Part shown: positions 26,359-35,058 of the stretch, piece by piece
How the letters are laid out: each line of letters starts with the position of its first letter
Numbering within the stretch: position 1 is the first letter of the stretch
From: Sphingopyxis jiangsuensis
GTDB lineage: Bacteria > Pseudomonadota > Alphaproteobacteria > Sphingomonadales > Sphingomonadaceae
Length of the DNA stretch: 64,000 bases
Direction of reading: 5' to 3'
Assembly: GCF_016734905.1 (NCBI RefSeq)
Contig: NZ_JAERPO010000002.1
Coordinates: 1,073,524-1,137,523, forward strand
Translations under genes and position numbers: made by a program
Notes under the pieces: generated by a model
Database searches by the model: none
Told to the model about the DNA's origin: nothing
The model's input: the letters and a program-made list of their open reading frames with translations, nothing else

Positions 26359-27686
26359 GCGACACGGCCGCGACGGACACGATCTTTGCGCTGTCGAGCG
26401 GGATGCCGCCGGCGGCGATTGCGGTCGTGCGCATCAGCGGGCCGGCGGCGGCGAGCGCACTGACGTCACTGAGCGGGCGGCTGCCGTCACCGCGCCGCGC
26501 TTCGCTCGCGCGGCTTTGCGATCCCGAGGGAAGGGCGCTCGATCAGGCACTGATGCTTTGGTTTCCCGGACCTGCGACCGCGACTGGCGAGGATCTGGCG
26601 GAACTGCATCTGCACGGCGGCCGCGCGGTAGTGGCGGCTGTAGAACGCGCACTTGCGGCGCTGCCGGGATTGCGTGCGGCGGCGCCGGGCGAGTTCACGC
26701 GGCGCGCTTTTGCGAATGGGCGGATCGATCTCGCAGAGGCCGAAGGACTCGCCGACCTGCTCGCAGCTGAAACCGAAAGCCAGCGCGTGCAGGCGCTCGA
26801 CATGGCGAGCGGGCATGTATCGCGCGCGATTGCGGGCTGGCAGGATCAACTGCTCGCGCTGATGGCGGGGGCGGAGGCCGAGTTGAATTTTTCCGACGAG
26901 GATGATGTCGAAGTTTATGAAAGTGCCGCGGAGCGTCTGGTTGGCGGGATGGGGGGGCTGGCGGCGGAGTTGGGGGAATGGCTGGCGCGGCCGGCGGCCG
27001 AGGTGATTGCCGACGGGTTGTCGGTGGTGATCGCGGGGCCGCCCAATGCCGGAAAATCGACGCTGATCAATGCCTTGGCACAGCGCGAGCTGGCGATCGT
27101 GTCGCCGCTTGCCGGGACGACGCGCGACGTGATCGAGACGCCGCTCGCGCTCGACGGGATCGCGATGCGCTTTTCGGACACCGCGGGCCTGCGCGGCGAA
27201 GGTGCCGATGTTGTCGAGGCGATCGGAATCGACCGCGCGCGCGCCGCGATCGAGGCGGCCGACATCGTCCTGTGGCTCGGCGCCCCGGACGAGGCACCCG
27301 CACACCCGCGCACCATTTTGGTCGCGGCGCAGGCCGACCGCTGGCGCGGCGACGCCGCCGCCGAAGCGCGCGCCGCGCGCTGCGACCTCGCCGTGTCGGC
27401 AACAACGGGCGAGGGGATGGCGGCGCTGCACCGCCATATCGTCGAAATGGCGCGCACGCTGTTGCCGCGCGAGGGCGAGGCGGCGCTCCGCAAACGCCAA
27501 CGCGACGCACTCGCCGAAGCGCGCGACTGGCTGACCGTCGAAATCGGATCGCGCGAGGCGAGCGACCTGATCCTGCTGGCCGAACGGCTGCGCCTCGCGG
27601 GTGGCGCGCTCGACCGGATCACCGGACGCGCCGGCGTCGAGGACATGCTCGATACCTTGTTCGGTCGTTTCTGCATCGGGAAATGA
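26355..27686 (+). CDS. mnmE: tRNA uridine-5-carboxymethylaminomethyl(34) synthesis GTPase MnmE
   Basis: GTPase that with MnmG makes the cmnm5 modification of wobble uridine 34. The first ATG (26403) would give [14 protein letters not shown] and lose the conserved N-terminal strand; [10 protein letters not shown] is encoded just upstream, matching E. coli DTIVAQAT. No ATG, GTG or TTG exists between the in-frame stop at 26331 and 26403; the CTG at 26355, overlapping the previous stop as CTGA, is the only plausible start and gives 443 residues. G1 is [10 protein letters not shown] (about 227-236), G3 [11 protein letters not shown], and the C-terminal FCIGK is intact. Confidence 0.93.
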   Translation: MSDTAATDTIFALSSGMPPAAIAVVRISGPAAASALTSLSGRLPSPRRASLARLCDPEGRALDQALMLWFPGPATATGEDLAELHLHGGRAVVAAVERALAALPGLRAAAPGEFTRRAFANGRIDLAEAEGLADLLAAETESQRVQALDMASGHVSRAIAGWQDQLLALMAGAEAELNFSDEDDVEVYESAAERLVGGMGGLAAELGEWLARPAAEVIADGLSVVIAGPPNAGKSTLINALAQRELAIVSPLAGTTRDVIETPLALDGIAMRFSDTAGLRGEGADVVEAIGIDRARAAIEAADIVLWLGAPDEAPAHPRTILVAAQADRWRGDAAAEARAARCDLAVSATTGEGMAALHRHIVEMARTLLPREGEAALRKRQRDALAEARDWLTVEIGSREASDLILLAERLRLAGGALDRITGRAGVEDMLDTLFGRFCIGK

Positions 27687-27702
27687 TGTTCCACGTGAAA
27701 CA
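27687..27702. other. parS site 1
   Basis: TGTTCCACGTGAAACA, one base away from a perfect palindrome (TGTTtCACGTGaAACA/TGTTCCACGTGGAACA class). It begins directly after the mnmE stop codon. It is a recognised ParB centromere sequence. Confidence 0.92.
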
Positions 27703-27762
27703 GCGCGAGCGCCGCGCTGCGGTAGCTTTGGCGCGCGTCATCGGCTAAAGCGCGCCGCAATC

Positions 27763-29625
27763 ATGCCCAATCGCGCACTTTATGATGTCATCGTCGTCGG
27801 CGGCGGCCACGCCGGGACCGAGGCGGCAGCCGCCGCCGCGCGGCTCGGCGCGCGCGTCGCGCTCGTCAGTTTCGACCCCGCGCTGATCGGGACAATGTCG
27901 TGCAACCCCGCGATCGGCGGCCTCGGCAAGGGGCATCTGATGCGCGAGGTCGACGCGCTCGACGGCTGGATGGCGCGCGCCGCCGACGCGGCGGCGATCC
28001 ATTATCGCATGCTCAACGCATCGAAGGGCGCCGCCGTCCAGGGGCCGCGCGTGCAGGCCGACCGCCGCCTCTATCGCGAGGCGATCCAGGCGATGCTCGC
28101 GTCGGAGCCGGGGATCGAGGTGATCGCGGGTGAGGCGGCAGGGCTGCGCCTGTCGCCCGACGGCGCACGCGTCGAAGCGCTCGATCTTGCCGACGGCCGC
28201 GCGCTGACCGCCGCGGCGCTTGTGCTCGCCACGGGCACCTTCCTCGGCGGGCGGCTGTTCCGCGGCGAGGAACGGATGGAGGGCGGACGCATCGGCGAGG
28301 CGGGCGCGCACCGCCTTGCCGAACAGTTGCGCGGCGCAAGTTTGCCCATGGCACGGCTCAAGACCGGGACGCCTCCGCGCCTCGACGGACGTACGATCGA
28401 CTGGGCGCGGCTCGAGGAACAGCCTTCGGACGGCGGCGACTGGACCTGTTCCACGTGGAACAATCACCGCACAGTGCCGCAGATTTTCTGCGCGATTACG
28501 CGCACGAACGCCGAATCGCACCGGATCATTGCCGAGAATCTTCACCGGTCACCGCTCTTTACCGGCGCCATCGGCGCTGCGGGACCGCGTTACTGCCCCT
28601 CGATCGAGGACAAGATCCACCGCTTTGCCGACCGCGACGGCCACCAGGTCTTCCTCGAGCCCGAGGGGCTCGATACGCATCTGGTCTATCCGAACGGCAT
28701 TTCGACCTCGCTCCCTGCCGATGTTCAGCTCGCGATGCTCCGCACGATGGATGGCCTCGAAAAGGTCGCAATGATCGTTCCGGGTTACGCGGTCGAGTAT
28801 GACCATATCGATCCGCGCGCGCTCGACCGGACGTTGCAGGTCCGCGCAATCGCAGGCCTTTATTGCGCCGGGCAGATCAATGGCACGACCGGTTATGAAG
28901 AGGCGGCGGCGCAGGGCCTGATCGCAGGCGCGAATGCTGCGCTGAGCGTGGCGGGGCAGGGGCCGCTGATCCTCGACCGCGCGCAATCCTATATCGGGGT
29001 GATGGTCGACGATCTTGTCCTGCAGGGCGTCACCGAACCCTATCGCATGCTCACAGCGCGCGCCGAATATCGGCTGCGGCTGCGCGCCGACAATGCCGCG
29101 ACGCGGCTTACGCCATCGGGGGTCGAGCTGGGGCTGGTGCGCGGCGCCACCGCCGCGCAGTTCGCGGCGCGGCAGGCGATGCGCGAGCGTGCGGCCGCGC
29201 TGCTCGACGTTGCGGCGGCCACCGCCGATTATGCCGCGCTGGGCCTGGCGCTTCCGGGCGACGGCGCGCCGCGCAAGCGCATCGACTTGCTGCGTTTTCC
29301 GGGCATGACGATCGACCGGCTGTCGGCGATTGCGCCCGAGCTGGTCGACATCGACGGCGCGATTCGCGCCGAAATCGCCGAAGATGCGCATTATGCGCCC
29401 TATGTCGCGCGGCACGACGCCGAGCTGAAAGCGCTGGCGGCGAATGAGGCGATCATTCTCGACCCCGCGCTCGATTATGCGGCGATCGGCGGATTGTCGC
29501 GCGAGATGGTCGAGCGGCTGTCGAAGGCGCGCCCCGAAACGCTGGGGCAGGCGTCGCGCGTCGATGGTGTGACGCCCGCTGCTCTCACCGCGATCCTCGT
29601 CCATAGCCGCCGGCGGGCGGCGTGA
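27763..29625 (+). CDS. mnmG: tRNA uridine-5-carboxymethylaminomethyl(34) synthesis enzyme MnmG
   Basis: FAD-dependent partner of MnmE. The start [20 protein letters not shown] gives 620 residues; the open upstream frame overlaps mnmE and is not used. The FAD fold is [20 protein letters not shown], followed by [20 protein letters not shown] and [36 protein letters not shown] and the C-terminal [11 protein letters not shown] block are typical. A parS site (28447-28462) is embedded in the coding sequence near residue 229, encoding TCSTWNN. Confidence 0.97.
   Translation: MPNRALYDVIVVGGGHAGTEAAAAAARLGARVALVSFDPALIGTMSCNPAIGGLGKGHLMREVDALDGWMARAADAAAIHYRMLNASKGAAVQGPRVQADRRLYREAIQAMLASEPGIEVIAGEAAGLRLSPDGARVEALDLADGRALTAAALVLATGTFLGGRLFRGEERMEGGRIGEAGAHRLAEQLRGASLPMARLKTGTPPRLDGRTIDWARLEEQPSDGGDWTCSTWNNHRTVPQIFCAITRTNAESHRIIAENLHRSPLFTGAIGAAGPRYCPSIEDKIHRFADRDGHQVFLEPEGLDTHLVYPNGISTSLPADVQLAMLRTMDGLEKVAMIVPGYAVEYDHIDPRALDRTLQVRAIAGLYCAGQINGTTGYEEAAAQGLIAGANAALSVAGQGPLILDRAQSYIGVMVDDLVLQGVTEPYRMLTARAEYRLRLRADNAATRLTPSGVELGLVRGATAAQFAARQAMRERAAALLDVAAATADYAALGLALPGDGAPRKRIDLLRFPGMTIDRLSAIAPELVDIDGAIRAEIAEDAHYAPYVARHDAELKALAANEAIILDPALDYAAIGGLSREMVERLSKARPETLGQASRVDGVTPAALTAILVHSRRRAA
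28447..28462. other. parS site 2 (inside mnmG)
   Basis: TGTTCCACGTGGAACA is a perfect 16-bp palindrome identical to the form described for alphaproteobacterial ParB centromeres. It lies inside mnmG, so it serves as both codons and a binding site. Confidence 0.93.
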
Positions 29626-29862
29626 TGGCGGTATCGGCGCTTCGATTTACCTCACGCAAGGCCACGAAGGGGGCGGCGCATGACCGGACTGTCCTCGGCA
29701 AAGACGGATTTGTGGTCCGCGACGCTCTTTGGGTCCTGCTATGAGAAACTTTCCCGATGGGCCTGGCCGGGCCCGCTTCGCGCCCTTGCGCCTTTGCATG
29801 AGCGATGAAAAATCTCTCGCAAAGGCGCAAAGGCGCAAAGATTATTTCGGGGGCCAGCAGGT
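29626..29862. repeat. Intergenic repeat with GCAAAGGC units between mnmG and rsmG
   Basis: This 237-bp gap holds no gene. TTGCGCCTTTGC (29786-29797) pairs perfectly with GCAAAGGCGCAA (29819-29830), and the right arm runs on as a tandem GCAAAGGC repeat of about two and a half units to 29840. An earlier degenerate CTCACGCAAGGCCACGAAGG at 29651 looks like a worn copy. Similar LCAFAPLRE-encoding repeats occur between genes in many bacteria; no transposase is associated. Confidence 0.55.
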
Positions 29863-30522
29863 TTGAACGGCTTGAATATATTGACGAATGAGGTCGAAGC
29901 CCGGGCGTGGATCGGGGAGGCGCTTGCGCCGACGCCCGAGCAATGGGGCAGGCTCGAGCGCTTCGCTGCGATGCTCGTCGAAGAGAATGCGCAGCAGAAT
30001 TTGGTTGCGGCGTCGACGATTCCGACGATCTGGGCGCGGCATATTGCCGACAGCGCGCAGTTGCTGGCGTTCGACAAGGACGGCGAAGGGCTCTGGATCG
30101 ACCTGGGGAGCGGGCCGGGGTTGCCGGGGCTGGTCGTTGCGATCCTGTCGGAGCGGCCGATGCTGCTCGTCGAATCACGGCGGCGCCGCTGCGACTTTCT
30201 GCGCGCGGTGACGGCCGAACTGGGACTCGCGCATGTCGAGGTCGCCGAAGCGCGGCTCGAGACGCTCGATACGCGCGCGGCGGCGACGATCAGCGCGCGC
30301 GCTTTTGCTCCGCTCGACCGCCTGCTCGACTTATCCGCGCGTTTTTCCACCGAATCGACGCGCTGGCTGCTTCCCAAGGGCCGAAATGCGGTAAAGGAAC
30401 TGGCATTGCTGCCGCCGGCATGGCAGACTCTGTTTCACGTGGAACAGAGCCGCACCGACGTCGACAGCCAGATATTGGTCGGCACAGGCCGGATCGGCAG
30501 CAAAAAAAGAGGGAAGCGATGA
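29863..30522 (+). CDS. rsmG: 16S rRNA (guanine(527)-N(7))-methyltransferase
   Basis: Methylates G527 of 16S rRNA; loss gives low-level streptomycin resistance. The SAM-binding loop is LWIDLGSGPGLPGLVVAIL, preceded by EENAQQNLVAASTI and IWARHIADSAQLL, and followed by VESRRRRCDFLR. Starts are TTG only; 29863 has AGCAGG about 7 bases upstream and gives 219 residues, with an in-frame TTG three codons on. A parS site is embedded near the 3' end. The stop overlaps the parA start as ATGA. Confidence 0.94.
   Translation: MNGLNILTNEVEARAWIGEALAPTPEQWGRLERFAAMLVEENAQQNLVAASTIPTIWARHIADSAQLLAFDKDGEGLWIDLGSGPGLPGLVVAILSERPMLLVESRRRRCDFLRAVTAELGLAHVEVAEARLETLDTRAAATISARAFAPLDRLLDLSARFSTESTRWLLPKGRNAVKELALLPPAWQTLFHVEQSRTDVDSQILVGTGRIGSKKRGKR
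30431..30446. other. parS site 3 (inside rsmG)
   Basis: TGTTTCACGTGGAACA, one base off the perfect palindrome, encodes LFHVEQ in rsmG. It is 73 bp before the parA stop/start overlap, so ParB bound here could also influence parAB transcription. Confidence 0.92.
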
Positions 30523-31301
30523 TCCGTATCGCCGTGGCGAACCAGAAGGGGGGAGTCGGCAAGACGACGACCGCGATCAATCTGGCGACCGCGCTCGCGG
30601 CGACGGGGTGGCGGACGCTGATTATCGACCTCGATCCGCAGGGCAATGCCTCGACCGGGCTGGGAATCAGCAAGGCGCAGCGCGATTGTTCGAGCTACGA
30701 ACTGCTGCGCGGCGACGCGACGCTCGGCGAATGCACCGTGCCGACCGCGGTACCGCGCCTCGATATCGTTCCCGCTACGGTCGACCTGTCGGGCGCCGAG
30801 ATCGAGCTTGTCGAATTTTCCGACCGGCTGCACCGGCTGCAATCCGCGCTCGCGAGCGCCGAAGCGGGTCAGTGGGACATCTGCCTGATCGATTGCCCGC
30901 CGTCGCTCGGCATGCTCACGCTCAACGCGCTGATTGCGGCCGAATCGCTGATCGTGCCGTTGCAGTGCGAATTTTTTGCGCTCGAAGGGCTGAGCCAGCT
31001 GCTCACCACGGTCGAGCGCGTGCGCGGCCGCTTCAATCCGCAACTGATGATCCTCGGCGTCGCGCTGACGATGTTCGACCGCCGCAACCGGTTGACCGAT
31101 CAGGTGTCCGACGATGTCCGCGAATGCCTGGGGCCCGTGGTCTTCGATACGGTGATTCCGCGCAATGTGCGGCTGTCGGAGGCGCCGAGCCACGGGCTTC
31201 CGGCGCTGATTTACGATCACCGCTGTCCCGGGTCGATGGCCTATATCGCGCTCGCGCGCGAGCTTATCGGCCGCCTCCCGAACGTCCGCAAGGCCGCTTA
31301 A
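30519..31301 (+). CDS. parA: Chromosome partitioning ATPase ParA
   Basis: Deviant Walker A ATPase that moves ParB-parS complexes to the new cell pole. The 260 residues begin MIRIAVANQKGGVGKTTTAI with the signature KGGVGKTT, then LIIDLDPQGNASTGLGI and LIDCPPSLGMLTLNAL (Walker B). GAGGGA precedes the ATG, which overlaps the rsmG stop. There is no N-terminal helix-turn-helix, as expected for a chromosomal type Ib-like ParA. Confidence 0.97.
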   Translation: MIRIAVANQKGGVGKTTTAINLATALAATGWRTLIIDLDPQGNASTGLGISKAQRDCSSYELLRGDATLGECTVPTAVPRLDIVPATVDLSGAEIELVEFSDRLHRLQSALASAEAGQWDICLIDCPPSLGMLTLNALIAAESLIVPLQCEFFALEGLSQLLTTVERVRGRFNPQLMILGVALTMFDRRNRLTDQVSDDVRECLGPVVFDTVIPRNVRLSEAPSHGLPALIYDHRCPGSMAYIALARELIGRLPNVRKAA

Positions 31302-32249
31302 ATGTCTGATTCAAGTGATGAAAATGCCGCTCCAACGCCGCGCAAGCGCCCGTCGGGCCTCGGCCGCGGGCTGAACGCGCTGTTCGGCGACGCCGCGGTC
31401 GAATCGCCGGTGCTTGCGAGCGCCGGCGGCGCGGCACGGCCGGCGCCGGTCGATGGCGACGCTGTCCAGCATATCGCGCTCGGCGCAATTCGTCCGCTTC
31501 CCGGGCAGCCGCGCCGCCATTTCGACGAGGCCGCGATTGCCGAACTGTCCGAATCGATCGCCGCGCGCGGGCTGCTTCAGCCGATCATCGTCCGCCGCGC
31601 CCCCGACGGGCAGGGGTATCAGCTGGTCGCGGGCGAGCGCCGCTGGCGCGCCGCGCAGCGCGCCGGGCTGCACCAGATCCCGACGCTCGTGCGCGAACTC
31701 GACGATGCCGCGACCTACGAGATTGCGCTCGTCGAGAATATCCAGCGCGAGGACCTGAATGCGATCGAAGAGGCGGTCGCCTATCGCCGCCTGATCGAGG
31801 ATTATGGGCATAGCCAGGAAGCGCTGGCGAAACTCGTCGGAAAATCGCGCAGCCACGTCGCCAATTTGATGCGCCTGCTCGACCTGCCGCCGACGGTGCG
31901 CGCGATGGTCGCCGACGGATCGCTCGCAATGGGGCATGCGCGCGCGCTGATCGGCGCCGACGAGGCCGAAACGCTCGCGCGGCGCGTCGTCAAGGAGGGA
32001 TTGTCGGTGCGCGCGGTCGAATCGCTCGTGCGCGACAGCCGCGCGCCGCGCAAGTCAGCCGGCGATGCGGCGCCTTCGTCGGGGCGCGATCCCGACATTG
32101 TCGCGGTCGAGCGGCACCTGTCCGAGTTGCTCGGAATCGGCACGGCGATCCAATATGCCGGCGGCGGCAAGGGCACGCTGACGCTGAAATTCGCATCGCT
32201 CGACCAGCTCGACATGATCTGCCAGAGGTTGTCGGGCGAGGGAATCTAG
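31302..32249 (+). CDS. parB: Chromosome partitioning CTPase ParB
   Basis: CTP-dependent DNA clamp that loads at parS and slides. The ATG directly abuts the parA stop (TAAATG). The N-terminal ParA-interacting segment is RKRPSGLGRGLNALFGD (about 14-30). The CTP-binding motifs are GERRWRAAQ (111-119) and ENIQREDLN (145-153); the helix-turn-helix is about 171-192 (SQEALAKLVGKSRSHVANLM); the C-terminal dimerisation domain covers about 265-315. It has 315 residues. The stop codon is the start of a dispersed palindrome. Confidence 0.97.
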   Translation: MSDSSDENAAPTPRKRPSGLGRGLNALFGDAAVESPVLASAGGAARPAPVDGDAVQHIALGAIRPLPGQPRRHFDEAAIAELSESIAARGLLQPIIVRRAPDGQGYQLVAGERRWRAAQRAGLHQIPTLVRELDDAATYEIALVENIQREDLNAIEEAVAYRRLIEDYGHSQEALAKLVGKSRSHVANLMRLLDLPPTVRAMVADGSLAMGHARALIGADEAETLARRVVKEGLSVRAVESLVRDSRAPRKSAGDAAPSSGRDPDIVAVERHLSELLGIGTAIQYAGGGKGTLTLKFASLDQLDMICQRLSGEGI

Positions 32250-32262
32250 GGTCCTGACCCTG
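32247..32262. repeat. Dispersed palindromic repeat, copy 2
   Basis: TAGGGTCCTGACCCTG contains the inverted repeat AGGGTC-CT-GACCCT (32248-32261). On the other strand it reads CAGGGTCAGGACCCTA, 15 of 16 bases identical to copy 1 (10141-10156). As there, it overlaps a stop codon, here that of parB. Confidence 0.6.
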
Positions 32263-32295
32263 GGCGCGGCTGCAAATGCCGGGGCGCGCGGCGCC

Positions 32296-33060
32296 CTAAC
32301 GCGCCCGAATGCCGTAATCGATCCGGATTCGGACCCAGCTGCCCACCTGAGGCCGCCCGCGAATGCGCGCCGGCCGCACCCTGAACTGCCATGCCGCCGC
32401 GAGGACGGCGCGGGTGATCTGCGATCCGTTGGGATATTCGTCGAGCCCGACGCAATCCTCGACGCGGTAATCGGGCGCGGTGCGGCAGGCGATCAGCCCC
32501 CAGCCGGGGCCGCTCGCGGTCGACAGAAAACCGCGCAGTTCCGCGTCGGTAGGCTCGCGATACCAGGAGGCGGCGTAGAGCGGTTCGCCATTGGGCGCCG
32601 TTCCGACCCGCTCCGAATCGCGCGCGGCGGGGGAGCCGCCGCGGTCGGGGGGGCCGTAAACCGCGCCGCCGGGCGGACGGACGCCGATTGGGGGAGCTGT
32701 CGGCGAAGGCAGCGGTTCGACTGGGATCGGCGGGGGTGGGGCGGGCTGCGGCTCGGGCATCCGCACCGGCTGCGGTTCGACCATGTCGGGTTCGGTCGGG
32801 ACGGGCTGTTCGGCGGCAGCCACGCTTTCCGAGCGGCTCGATTGCGCCTCGTCCACGGACTCCTGCGGCGCGCTGATCGTCACGACGCTGATCGGTTGCA
32901 GCTTTTCGTCGGTTGGCAGTTGCGGGCCAAAGGCGAGCAGCATCAGAAGCAGCAGCGCCGTGATCAGGACGGCGAGGCTTATCGCAAAGGTGCGGCGCCC
33001 CGCCCCGATGCTGAGAAGTTCGACATAGGGGGTGGCGGAAGCGCGGCTCAGCTGGGGCAA
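32296..33060 (-). CDS. TonB-family energy transducer-like protein
   Basis: 254-residue inner-membrane anchored protein: membrane helix at about 25-45 (FAISLAVLITALLLLMLLAF), a proline-rich periplasmic stretch about 85-130, and a C-terminal domain with the TonB pattern WQFRVRPARIRGRPQVGSWV. Two Cys in that domain (ACRTAPDYRVEDC) may form a disulfide. The start is TTG at 33060, since no ATG or GTG lies nearby. No exbB or exbD genes adjoin. It may energise one of the genome's TonB receptors, but which one is unknown. Confidence 0.7.
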   Translation of the reverse strand: MPQLSRASATPYVELLSIGAGRRTFAISLAVLITALLLLMLLAFGPQLPTDEKLQPISVVTISAPQESVDEAQSSRSESVAAAEQPVPTEPDMVEPQPVRMPEPQPAPPPPIPVEPLPSPTAPPIGVRPPGGAVYGPPDRGGSPAARDSERVGTAPNGEPLYAASWYREPTDAELRGFLSTASGPGWGLIACRTAPDYRVEDCVGLDEYPNGSQITRAVLAAAWQFRVRPARIRGRPQVGSWVRIRIDYGIRAR

Positions 33061-33182
33061 TCTTTGATGATGTCCGCTGGCCCGGATGCCAGATGCGACA
33101 GGTCGCGGAATACGGGCGCGCCCGAAGTTTTACAAGTATCTGCCCGCAAGCGCGCGCCGAACGGCCCCGCGAACGCGCCGCC

Positions 33183-33686
33183 TCAGGCGGGACGGAAATC
33201 GAGCGCGACGCCGTTCATGCAATAGCGCTTGCCCGTCGGCTTCGGTCCGTCGTTGAAAACATGGCCCAAATGCCCGCCGCAGCGCTTGCAATGCACCTCG
33301 GTGCGCGGATAGCCGAGGTCATAGTCGGTGCCGGTACCGATCGCGCCCTTCAATGGCGCCCAGAAGCTGGGCCAGCCGGTGCGGCTGTCATATTTGGTCT
33401 TGCTCGAATAGAGCGGCAGCGCGCACCCAGCGCAGACAAAGGTTCCGGCGCGTTTTTCGCCGTCGAGCGGGCTCGAATAGGGGCGTTCGGTGGCCGCCTC
33501 GCGCAGCACGCGAAACTCCATCGGGGTCAGCCGCTTGCGCCATTCGGCCTCGCTCAGCCGCCAGCCGGGCGCCGCCTGCGGGCGCGAACCCGACTTGGCG
33601 AACAGCATCGGCGCGCCGATCAGCGCGCCGCCGAGGGCGAGTCCGGACAATATATAGCGGCGTTCGATCATGTCGGGCTTTCTCAT
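33183..33686 (-). CDS. msrB: Exported peptide-methionine (R)-S-oxide reductase MsrB
   Basis: Repairs methionine-R-sulfoxide. The 167 residues begin with an RR-containing signal-like segment (IERRYILSGLALGGALIGAP), suggesting export, perhaps by Tat. Zinc ligands are CAGC (85, 88) and CKRC (133, 136); the catalytic Cys 156 is in RYCMNGVALDF. An internal ATG at codon 6 is an alternative start. Lacking the free recycling cysteine partner elsewhere is common in the family. It stands between the TonB-like gene and the P450. Confidence 0.92.
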   Translation of the reverse strand: MRKPDMIERRYILSGLALGGALIGAPMLFAKSGSRPQAAPGWRLSEAEWRKRLTPMEFRVLREAATERPYSSPLDGEKRAGTFVCAGCALPLYSSKTKYDSRTGWPSFWAPLKGAIGTGTDYDLGYPRTEVHCKRCGGHLGHVFNDGPKPTGKRYCMNGVALDFRPA

Positions 33687-33729
33687 TGCCCCTTGTTCGG
33701 TGGCGACGCCCGCCCGGTTTCAGCGCGCG

Positions 33730-34989
33730 TCAGTATTTTTCGAGCGTGACGTTCATGTGGCGATAGCCGTGGACGAAGCTGGCGTGGACGCGCTCGGGCT
33801 CGGCCTCGACATTCACGCGGAGGCGGCGCCGCTGCATTTCGGAAATCAGCGTCGTCAGCTGAAGCTCGGCGACGCGCGCGCCGACGCAGCGGTGGATGCC
33901 GTAACCGAAGGCGAGGTGGCGGCGCGCATTTTCGCGGTCGACGATGATGCGGTCGCCGTCGGGAAAGACGCTCTCGTCGCGGTTCGCCGAAGCATACCAG
34001 AGCGCGATCTTGTCGCGCGCCCTGATCTGCTGGCCGAACAGCTCGGTATCCTCCATCGCGGTGCGGCGCATGTGCGCGAGCGGGGTCTGCCAGCGGATAA
34101 TCTCGTGCATCGCATTGACCGCGAGTTCGGGATCGTGGTTCGATTCGAGCTTCGCGCGCTCGTCGGGGAAGCGATGGAGGCCATAGGCATAGGCCGACAT
34201 CGAATTGCGCGTCGTGTCGTTGCCGCCGACGATGAGCAGGATGAGGTTGCCCATGAATTCCTCATGGCTCATGTGGCTCATCGCGTCCGACTGGAGCATG
34301 ATCGAGATCAGGTCGTGCTTGCCGGGATTCTTGGCCTTGTGATCCCATAACTCCTTGAAAGCAGCGCCCATTTCATAGGCGGTCGCGAGCCGCGCCTGGC
34401 GCTCCTCGACCGTGCCGAAGCTTTCGATATCGCCGAGGCGGTCGGACCAGCCGGTGAGCTTGTGCCGGTCGGCCCAGGGAAAGTCGAAGAGGATCGCGAG
34501 CATGTCGGTCGTGAGTTCGATCGACACTTTTTCGACCCAGTCGAACGTCTCGCCGACGGGCAGCGTGTCGAGAAGGTCGCTCGTGCGCTGCTGCGTGTCG
34601 GCGCGCATCCGCTCGATTTCGGAGGGGCCGAAGGCGGGCGCGACGGTGCGCCGCTGCGCGGTGTGCTGCGGCGGGTCCATCGCGATGAACATCGGCATCG
34701 GGACCTCGCCCTCTTTCAGATGGTCGACCCCGTCGCCGGCGACGGTGATGCCGCCATATTGCCACGACGAGGAGAAGATCTTGGGCAGCGCCTCGACATG
34801 CTGGATCGGCTTGTAGGTCGTGACCGACCAATAGGGGCCGAACTTCGAATCCTCGCAATAATAGATCGGCGATTCGGTGCGCAGCTGGCGCATCGGCTCC
34901 TGCCAGCGATCCTCGCTCCACAGCTCGGCGCGGCTGACGTCGAGCGGATTGGCGGCGGCAGCGGGGGATTCGCGAACGACGGTGGCCAT
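33730..34989 (-). CDS. Cytochrome P450
   Basis: Soluble class I bacterial P450, 419 residues. The haem ligand is Cys 368 in AFGYGIHRCVGARVAEL; the I-helix oxygen-activation motif is GGNDTT (255-260) and the ExxR pair is Glu 296-Arg 299 in EIIRW. The GGNDTTRNSMSAYAYGLHRF stretch is like CYP153 alkane/fatty acid hydroxylases and CYP108/CYP111 terpene hydroxylases; the exact family cannot be assigned by eye. No ferredoxin or reductase gene adjoins, so the redox partners are elsewhere. Confidence 0.88.
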   Translation of the reverse strand: MATVVRESPAAAANPLDVSRAELWSEDRWQEPMRQLRTESPIYYCEDSKFGPYWSVTTYKPIQHVEALPKIFSSSWQYGGITVAGDGVDHLKEGEVPMPMFIAMDPPQHTAQRRTVAPAFGPSEIERMRADTQQRTSDLLDTLPVGETFDWVEKVSIELTTDMLAILFDFPWADRHKLTGWSDRLGDIESFGTVEERQARLATAYEMGAAFKELWDHKAKNPGKHDLISIMLQSDAMSHMSHEEFMGNLILLIVGGNDTTRNSMSAYAYGLHRFPDERAKLESNHDPELAVNAMHEIIRWQTPLAHMRRTAMEDTELFGQQIRARDKIALWYASANRDESVFPDGDRIIVDRENARRHLAFGYGIHRCVGARVAELQLTTLISEMQRRRLRVNVEAEPERVHASFVHGYRHMNVTLEKY

Positions 34990-35058
34990 GGGGCAGCTCC
35001 TCTCTTGGCCGTCTGATGCGGCCCGATCAGTTGCAGAATGCCACTATTAACAGCTTTG

